From positions 11,492,987 to 11,556,986 of the forward strand of contig CM055896.1 in NCBI GenBank assembly GCA_029582155.1: a stretch of DNA of 64,000 nt, given 5' to 3'. The notes below the pieces were generated by a model that worked only from the letters and a program-made list of their open reading frames with translations, had not been told where the DNA came from and did not search any database. The translations under genes were made by a program, and so were the position numbers. Positions 56,110 to 64,000 of the stretch are shown here, in pieces (the stretch's first letter is position 1; every line of letters starts with the position of its first letter). Source of the stretch: Panopea generosa. Taxonomy: Eukaryota > Mollusca > Bivalvia > Adapedonta > Hiatellidae.

Positions 56110-59100
56110 ATGGGAAACACACTTCTTTGTAATCGTAGCAACAGATCAGGGCCGAAATACCGTATTGTGGTACCAAACCATAGTTGTGAGGTACAGGCCA
56201 AGACCAAAAACCATCCAAATCGAAACTCTGCATCAAATAGAATCAAAACAACAAAATATTCCATTTTGACATTTTTACCAAAAAACCTATTTGAACAATT
56301 TCATCGTTTTGCTAATTTATACTTTTTACTTGTTGTGGCATTAAATTGGGTCCCACAAGTACAAGCATTTGGAAAGGAGATTGCTATGGTACCTATTGTA
56401 TTTGTACTAACTGTCACTGCCGTCAAGGATGCATTTGAAGATTTCAGAAGATACAAGTCTGACAAGAAAGTAAATGGATCCAAATGCCGTATATATTCAG
56501 GCGAGGAGTAAGTATTATTTTCACCCAATCCTTGAAAAATAAATATATTGTTTTTACGATTGAAAATGTGGAGATTTTTGTTATTCTCTCGTAAGTCTGG
56601 ACAATTCAATGACCTTGCGTGATCACTGATAAATTGAAATGTATTGTTTGAGCGATTAAAAATGTGGAGGTTTTGTCATTTCCAGCAAAAGTCTGGACAA
56701 TTCATTTACCTCGCGTGACCTTATTTAAGATTGGATGCACTATTTAAATCTAACCACTGATGTCATGCATAGTTTAACTATGCAAAATGCAATGCTACAC
56801 AAATATAAACATCCGGTTCTTGAAAAATAAATTGCAATGTGTTGCTTTTGCGATTTAAATTGGGATATTTGTGTTATTCCCGCGTAAGTCTATTCAATCA
56901 ACGACCTCCAGGGCCTCCGCTGGGATTCGCCAATGTCGCCAAATGCGAAGGAAATTTTTTATTTGCGAAAGATTTTCCTCTTTTGCGAAAGTGGTTGCGA
57001 CAAGGAAATCAACAGCCGATTCTCGTATTCAAATTTTATAAAAAAAAAACTGACTGTAGAAATTATCTTGGCTAATCCATTTAACTGTCCCCTCATCCCA
57101 ATCAACAACCATGACAATTAACAGATTAATCAGCACCCAGCTGTGATATCTCCCTCAGGCCTTTGCACTGTCACAGATTATAAATTTCAACACATGTGTA
57201 AGATTACCCTTAGCTAAAAATAGCATATGCTAAATATAGTCACGTGGTCGCGTAGTGACAACCAGCATATTCGTATTTTTAATTATTATATATTATTTAC
57301 ATTTTTAAATCATATAGAAATTTGATATGTCTTAAAATATGCTAAACAGGTTTAGAAAAAATGTTTATGCCAATACACTGTCAACTATACTTTCTTGGGT
57401 AACCCCAATTTTTTGTCAACAAACAGTTAGTTTCAAAATGGCGGCTTCAGAGATAAAAACATTAAATGACTGTAGATTTTGTTTGTAAAATAATTTTGTT
57501 TATAATGTCAGCGATGACTGTTGGTTGTTTGATATCAATACCAAGGTTTTACATTAAGTAGATCTGTTTGATCTATATGCTCTGTTGTTATAATGCTAAT
57601 ATTTACCATATTTATAGCGAGTCTGTAGTGACAAAGTGGGTGGGGTAATAAAGTTATTTAGAAACTGTTGTGGAATGTTTTAACCAACGGCAATTTCAGT
57701 CAGTACGCTAGCTGGAAATCCATAATTTGTGTATTATAATTTTAAAATAAATTGATATATATAGATTTTAAATGATTATAAAATACACTGTATGGGGTTT
57801 TGTGAGAATAACATGCTGTAGAAAAAATAAAAGCAAAAAAAAAATAAGGCTCAAACAGCTGTTATTTATGTGCACAAACACACAAACATTGACAAAATCA
57901 AACAAGTAAGCTACCGTAAGTTACTGTAACTTATGAGTGGTTTGATAACGATTTAAAGAATGTTGATCGAGGTACGCAGTTTAGTTGGCTACAAAAATGG
58001 CTCTTAATTTGGCTCCATTTTTTTTAATTTGGCTCCAACTTTTCTAATATGGCGAAAGTAGTGGCGATAAGAAAAAAATAGCCAGAGGAGGCCCTGACCT
58101 CGTGTGGTAACTGATATGACACTATATACAAATAGACGCTATTTTTATTAAAGCTTTAAATAGTAACGATATGATGTCTTGCACAAATTAACTTTGTGAA
58201 ATGTTATGCTTCACGAATATAAACTAACTATCTCTGAAAAATAAATAGGCAAACCAGTCATGTTTTCACGAGTGCCCTTTTTACCGGAAAGGAATTTTTT
58301 AGCAAAAAGGGAAAATGACCGGTAAAGGGAATTTACCGGCCATGGCGTCTGCGATGGAAGGAAAAAACCCTTGGATAATATTAAAATGCATTTCAAATAC
58401 ATATAATTCAGTTCACACACTTGCATCAGATGGCAATTTAAAGTCACATTTGGTCAAGTAGGAATTTGTATATTTGTCTGACATAGCGAATATGTTTGTT
58501 TTGCTGTATAATTATCCCAATATATGAAGAAAAAAAAAGTAAAACAATCTAGCAGAATCAATTTATTCATGATGATGTGAAAGGGCAGACTGTTGCTCTT
58601 GTTATGTGTGTGACAATGATAAAAACAAAAACTAAACCATTTGAAGACAAATAAAATGAAATCATTAAACAATTTAAAACATTGATGAATAAAAATATTT
58701 CTCTGTAAACATACAGATTTCTGAGTTGTGTTGTGATTTTTCCTGTTTCCATGGATCTATACAATGCTTTTTCCGCTAATGAAGGGTTATTCATCATTCC
58801 TGGAATTGCTCCTCATCTTCCAAAAAAAACAAAACTGATTGAATGTAATCTTTGATGCTACAACATTTGTTAAATAATTGTTTTTAACTCGACTTTTGTA
58901 GAAATTGGAGCTATTGTACTCGCATTGATTAGCGTTTTTTTTTCTTTTCTTTTCATGTCTATATTTACTTCCAAAAATGGGACACAAGGGCCAAGTAAAA
59001 TGAATCATTTTTGATTTTCGGCAGAATTATTGCCTTTTCTACACAAATAAAATTGGCTGTGGGTTTTATTGCTGGATATCAGTATTAAGCTATATGTCTC

Positions 59101-61759
59101 ACTACACAGTTACACCCCTTTTTTGCCACGGTGGCAAGATTCTTACTCTTAAAAAATAGGCCTATGTACTTTGGTCATGAAATATTTTCAAAATGGTTCA
59201 TAGTGGCTGAGATTTCTTGCTGCAGATGAGTAGACCAAAAGTTGGCATAGCATATACTGCAATAAGACATCACTGATATTAAAAATGTGACTTTTATAGG
59301 ATTTCAACATATGCATGTATTTATGAGCATTTGAGGACTTTTTTTTTCAAAAAAGCTCAGGGTGTCACTGCACCCTCTTTAAAAAAAACCAGCATGGTCA
59401 ACCTACCAGTTATTGTGCATTTTTATGTGTGTATACATTCCTGCTATGAAAAAAAAATATTTTAAACAAAATTCTATGCGGAATTCATTTTTTACCAGTG
59501 AAATCCTAGACCTTATTTTATATAGAACAAAGAACAAAATTCAACTGTGTAGTAAGACCTTATACTCATACTTAATTATCTTTAAAAGTGCCTCAAGTGG
59601 AATAACAAATATCTCGATAACTGTACGGTACTACTTACCTTAGATGAAGACAATGTCATGCAAAGAACAGAACGGTTCTGTAATAGACCATTATTATAAA
59701 TTTGAAATGCTAAATTGAAATGAAATTGGAATAGCTGTTCATCTATCTATTTACATTGTTTCCCCCCAACCCCATATTTTCGGAACTCTCCCCAAATTCC
59801 CCAACAAACTGATCAAAATGCAGCCACTAAGGTTGTAGGTTCTATTCAGGTTCATTCTTCCTTCACCAATAAAACTGGATATATGCCATATATATATATA
59901 ATCTAAAAACCAAAAAAAAATTTCAACAACCAGATACTCATTTTTCGGTACAATGTCTTTTCCTAAAGTTAATACAGCTTTTTTGCAGCTGACAACTGTG
60001 GCTGGAGGGGGCAATAAATTAAAATAAAACGGTGGCTTCGATCACATGAGCCGGTGCTAATTTCGCATCCTAGTGACAGAAAAAAATGTTCAAAAGAAGT
60101 AAATCTATATAAAACATTGTCTTATTAATAATTTATCAATCATCAATTAAAATATGAATCTCTCAATAACGTCTTTGAAAGGGAAATCATAATAGCATAA
60201 TTAAAAACAAAAACTGTGTTCATTTTTAAAAAAAATATATATAAAATTTCAAAATTCATTGCACTGATGAATGCTCTTGAACTTTGTGTACAGTTTAAAC
60301 ATATTTTAGTAGAATGTTAATTGTCTTTTCGTGGGACATATTTGTTTACAAGAATGGGGTGCAAGAGTACTTTAAATCCTGTGATTTATTTCGCATTATA
60401 AAGATGAGAATCCTTAAAAATTCAAAAGAGTGTTAAAATCCATTGTGATTTATAGCACACATAATAATAGCGGCATAGCTTATAATTTATTGTTTTTCCC
60501 TACCAGCTGCATGGTCATCAGATAAATTCATGATGATGATGTCATAATGTTACTGGTGGTCCTGGACGGGCAAGGTGTGGCATTTAAATTCACTTATAAT
60601 TCATATCCTGGTGTATTAATTGTTAAAAGCCAGGTGAAATATTTATTATAATGTATAGATAAATTAATGTATATGGCAGAGACCTTTGCCAGGGCTTTTA
60701 TTAAATAGCCGGGTGTTCAAGTAAGAATAGTCGGGGGGAAACCCTGGCTTCTAATTACAGTCCTTTGCTTTTCGCTGTTAAACCATTATTTTACTCAAGT
60801 TAAAATTAAAATAAATTGAAAACTTCTTATTATCTCAGACAGAAATTTATTTTATTATACAGCCAACAATGTGATGATATAATATTGGAACATGGTTTAT
60901 ACCATCAAGTGGATGGGGACGGAAGTTGACCATTGCGTCAGGCGGCTAACCAGTTCTCACAAATGTTGCCCAGATTTAAATTCCCATATCAGCATTTTAA
61001 GTGATAGGTGTTGAACTGCATCTCACACCAATAACCAAGTGGCTATTACCTCAGTCCTGGGTGCTGTCTTTGATTCTCTACTCCTGGTCCCTCTCAGATC
61101 ATGCTCACAATAGTTTCTTCATACACACTAATGAGAGTCAGTGTTTTTTGACATTCTTAAACAGAGGCCTATATTTGACTACTTCCCAATTAAAAAATCA
61201 TGTGTTTTTTTTCAACGGAGGCAAAAAATATTCTGAAAATGGAATTTATTTTTTTTATTTTTCTTACATATTGGGATAAAAAAACTGGATATGAAATATT
61301 ATTGTAATATCTGGTAATTAATGAAAAGAACATGTGTAACAGTGTTACATTTTATTTTCCAGTTTGCTATATAAAGCTTTAAAAAAGTCGCACTTTCTCC
61401 TCAATCGCGCTGTTTCACCAAATCTCGAGATTCAGGTCGTAGGCCTCTCCAAATTTTCAGGGAAAATCTCTAAGAGTGATTTGTGTATGCTACGTAGATT
61501 GTATTGTATTTTTTTATCTTTCACACTTGTATACATTGTACTATATATATATTTCAGTGGACAAGGATTCCATCAGAAGGAGTGGTGTGAAATTCATGTT
61601 GGAGACATTATACATTTGTCATGCAATGACATCATTCCTGCTGACCTGTTATTGCTCAAGTCCTCCGATGCACTCGGAATATGTCACGTGGAGACCATGA
61701 ACCTTGATGGAGAGACAAACTTGAAACAACGACAATCTGTAGTTGGCATTGATTATGGG
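56110..61759 (+). CDS. Class V P4-ATPase (ATP10-like phospholipid flippase), first two coding exons, 3' incomplete
   Basis: Exons 56110-56507 (398 nt) and 61558-61759 (202 nt). Phase 2 closes as GGA|GTAAGT...CAG|TGG, and exon 2 ends in phase 0 at GTATGA. The first 199 codons show the family start: [16 protein letters not shown], membrane segment 1 (about 70-88), membrane segment 2 (about 91-108), then [10 protein letters not shown]. Exon 2 encodes the start of the actuator domain, with [20 protein letters not shown] and [13 protein letters not shown] performs dephosphorylation of the phosphoenzyme. These enzymes move phospholipids to the cytosolic leaflet, usually with a CDC50/TMEM30 partner. 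FEQFHR, VQAFGKE and the wording around [10 protein letters not shown] favour ATP10 over ATP8 or ATP9; the paralogue is not settled. The P-, N- and remaining membrane domains lie beyond the window. Confidence 0.88.
56512..61557 (+). other. Intron 1 of the P4-ATPase
   Basis: About 5 kb, mostly AT-rich and unassigned. A SINE C fragment (CTAAGGTTGTAGGTTCTATT ... CCAATAAAACTGGATATATG) lies at about 59824-59900. Related blocks of about 110 bp (TTGAAAAATAAAT ... AAGTCTGGACAATTCA) occur near 56530-56620 and 56630-56710, with a diverged third near 56820-56900. No further exon was recognised. Confidence 0.5.
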
Positions 61760-61834
61760 GTATGAAAGTCTTATGTAAACCTTTCCTAAACTATTTAAGT
61801 GCCTGCTATGTTTGGATCAAGTCATTCACTTTCT

Positions 61835-62115
61835 TACTCAATACATCTCAAGATCATTTCCCTCGTAACTTCCTCGTACAAAGTGAGTGACATTACCAGT
61901 TGCCTGCGGAAGGTTGGTCGTTCTACTTTGATAATGTGGTATTTGAGATTTTTGCCTATTGGTTAGATACTCATTGTCATGCAAAAAACTGAGCTTTTTT
62001 GAGCACGGTATGGTAACCAACTGTTACAGGTTAACCTTCTAGGATCTCAGGAAAGAGTGGTTAGGTTAACTGTTAGCCCTCGATGGCATAACATGATGCT
62101 CAATATCTAAACAAA
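61835..62115 (+). mobile_element. SINE family A, highly diverged or rearranged fragment
   Basis: Only the 3' part is clear: GGTTAACCTTCTAGGATCTC, AGGAAAGAGTGGTTAGGTTA and AGCCCTCGATGGCATAACAT. Confidence 0.6.
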
Positions 62116-62254
62116 TCCCCAACAATAAAATATTATTATTAAACAATAAAACCCAGAGTTTGTTATTTAAAATTAGAAATGCCGACAAGTCTGGTTGAAG
62201 GAAAAAATTGTGTTATTTAAATTGTTGACTACTAGCTTCAAGCTTTGAAGTCTG

Positions 62255-62537
62255 GTCTGATTAGCTCAGTAGGTAATGCGTCTGACTATTAATCCGGGTT
62301 TGTGAGTTCGAATTCCAGTCTGGAAACAGTCTCCGTGATGACTGATATACGACATTGTGTCTCATTATCATTTTGTCACTAATTGCTGATTCAAAAGAGA
62401 AAAATATCAATTACTTGCGGAGATAAGTTGTGCTAGAATATAAGTTAACCTTTCAGGATCCTAGGAAACAGTGGTTAGGTTAACTGGTCATCTGTTAGCC
62501 CTCGCTGGCATAAAATGACGATAAACATTCAATCAAG
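62255..62537 (+). mobile_element. SINE family A, full-length copy with best tRNA-like head
   Basis: The head GGTCTGATTAGCTCAGTAGG fits the A-box consensus, and GTTTGTGAGTTCGAATTCCA holds the B box. The body follows to CCCTCGCTGGCATAAAATGA and a short CAATCAA tail. It lies in intron 2 of the P4-ATPase. It is not called as a tRNA gene because the acceptor stem does not pair. Confidence 0.85.
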
Positions 62538-63044
62538 CTTTGACTGCCCAAGAGAAATAGTTAACATTGAAACAGAAAACGTTGCTCACAAACAAATAAT
62601 GTTACATAACAGTATAGCCTGAATTGTCAAATGATGAGGTGGATTTCATGTACAATCTATATACTGTTTTGTTTGGTAGCCATATGTCACTGTGACAAGT
62701 TAATCTGATTACATCTATCAAGGTTAGGTTTCTACTTCCCAGTGGATAACAATGGTTTCAATTGATTTTTACTACATTTTCAAACATACTTTGAAACATT
62801 GAAGCCAAAGTTTCAGTCGCTAGGGTGGCATTTCAGAGTTGAAAAAATGTATCTCAAATTATCCATTCATCAAGTTTGCTATTCTTGAGCATGTTGAGTA
62901 AAGTGAATAAATAAATAAATATATCCCATTGAACATATTATGAATAAAATTTTGTAACCTATTTTGTTCATAAAAATGTGCTTGTTTTTGTAATCAAAAG
63001 AAAAATGGTGACTTGTATTTGAAAAAATCATTGTTTACTTTTTA
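62538..63044 (+). other. P4-ATPase intron 2, unassigned
   Basis: AT-rich; nothing recognised. Confidence 0.4.
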
Positions 63045-63215
63045 GCTCACCGGGACAAATGTCCAGGAGAGCTATTGCCATGACCTCGGCGTCATCTGTA
63101 GACACCCAGGTTAAACTTTGTGTTGCGGTTAAGTTTTGGTGTTTGCCTCCAATCTCAATCTTTGCATGGGTGGTGAGTTTTATCCCATAGGCGAGCTTTG
63201 TTATCTTCTACCAAC
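63045..63215 (+). repeat. Dispersed repeat G (CTCACCGGGACAAATG family)
   Basis: TTTAGCTCACCGGGACAAAT, GGAGAGCTATTGCCATGACC, CCCAGGTTAAACTTTGTGTT and ATCTTTGCATGGGTGGTGAG. The inverse partner is at 50150-50370. Confidence 0.8.
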
Positions 63216-64000
63216 TCTTATTATCAATGAACAATAGCTGAGGAAAGTAAAAAAAAAAAAGAACACTGCTTCTGTGTAAAGTCAATATTTTAGTAAATTA
63301 CCTTACTTGAATACAGTTATCAGTATTTGCTTAGATGGTATACAGGTCTTCTACAATTTCAAAATGCAAAATGATCAAGGTTTTACTTACTGCTTTTAGA
63401 GTCACCTTTATGTTTTAAAAATAATTACTAAACCATCATATATATGACTATGCATACATGTACATGTATATGTGTATGTAACCACCCACCATGCATTTTA
63501 TCAGTTTGAGCTTAAAGAGAACTCTTGTATTGATTTTTCATGTCATCAGTGTTGAGTATACCTAAATATTTCTTTCATACTATTCATTTTAATTACTGAC
63601 ATCTTAATTATATATGTATTTGCCTTTAAGTAAAGTCGACCATTTTCGATCAATTTCATGCATAAAAATGGTTTCAGCAGTTAATTGGAAGTGTAACTAG
63701 TTTATACTGGACGTCGCATTGGTTCTCTGTTAGTCCGGGCCTAAATTAAAATATTGTTTGTTTGCCATTTCAGGCTGACCCAAAACAATCCCGCCAGTTG
63801 AGAATTTTTTTTAAGGGGGGGGGGGGGGGGGGGGGGGCAAAAAAAGAATATTTATTGAAAAAAGAAAATGTGGTGTTCATTCAAAATATTCTCAGTCTTA
63901 CTACATGTCTTTATTAAGATTTTCTGATTGATTAAAAAAAAAATAGAATGGTATGAGTTGGAAGTGGCAAACAAACTGTACCTCATTTAACATTTTGAAC
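63216..64000 (+). other. P4-ATPase intron 2 continuing to the window edge, with a G23 run
   Basis: Mostly AT-rich. A run of 23 G's lies at 63815-63837, followed by CAAAAAAAG. An AG at 63773 opens a short frame (ADPKQSRQLRIFFKG) in the right phase, but it does not match the P4-ATPase sequence expected after DGETNLK and is not called an exon. Confidence 0.5.

Noticed and set aside
62255-62330. Possible genuine tRNA gene
   Set aside because: A and B boxes are present, but the acceptor stem does not pair and the sequence continues into the SINE A body.
63774-63820. Possible third exon of the P4-ATPase (ADPKQSRQLRIFFKG)
   Set aside because: Phase fits, but the peptide does not resemble the region after DGETNLK in class V ATPases and it runs into poly-G.

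Overview
This is animal nuclear DNA: AT-rich, intron-rich and crowded with short dispersed repeats. Several of the repeat families look like ones I associate with mollusc genomes (a family opening GCTCTACTGGCCAAAGGC, one opening CTCACCGGGACAAATG, a GGGCCCAGTTGTTCAAAG palindrome and an ACTGTGAAATCATT inverted-repeat element). The best guess is a mollusc, probably a bivalve; this rests on repeat texture and gene structure, not on a database search.

Four host genes can be read from splice sites and conserved protein sequence. (1) 3053-27838, + strand: a complete 17-exon gene for a 670-residue cyclic-nucleotide-binding protein resembling CNBD2. Every intron phase closes and a polyadenylation signal follows the stop. 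(2) 36776-37417, + strand: the last coding exon of a gene with a cysteine-rich, zinc-binding-looking motif. A first exon with promoter-like E2F and ETS sites is proposed at 33825-33923. (3) 55285 down to 46039, - strand: a complete five-exon COMMD8 gene, 183 residues, all introns in phase 0. (4) From 56110, + strand: the first two coding exons of a class V (ATP10-like) P4-ATPase, which runs off the right edge. COMMD8 and the ATPase are head to head with start codons about 825 bp apart, so they may share a promoter region.

Introns and intergenic DNA are built of mobile elements. The largest is a non-LTR retrotransposon with an intact 1069-codon endonuclease/reverse transcriptase ORF (14225-17434), preceded by six 54-bp repeats that each carry a small hairpin. 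It sits sense-strand in intron 10 of the CNBD2-like gene. Intron 15 of the same gene holds a 3.75-kb element with terminal inverted repeats of about 290 bp. At least four tRNA-headed SINE families are scattered through the window (called A, B, C and D here), together with about a dozen palindromic MITE-like elements and three larger dispersed repeats. Three minisatellites stand out: 42-bp units at 150-2395, 41-bp units with higher-order structure at 40205-41840, and 42-bp units at about 53562-53850. The last array duplicates the intron/exon junction of COMMD8 exon 2.

No CRISPR array, operon, phage or other bacterial-type system is present. The most unusual biology is the amplified in-frame splice acceptor in COMMD8, the repeat-promoter architecture of the intact retrotransposon, and the long insertion splitting the second cyclic-nucleotide-binding domain of the CNBD2-like protein.
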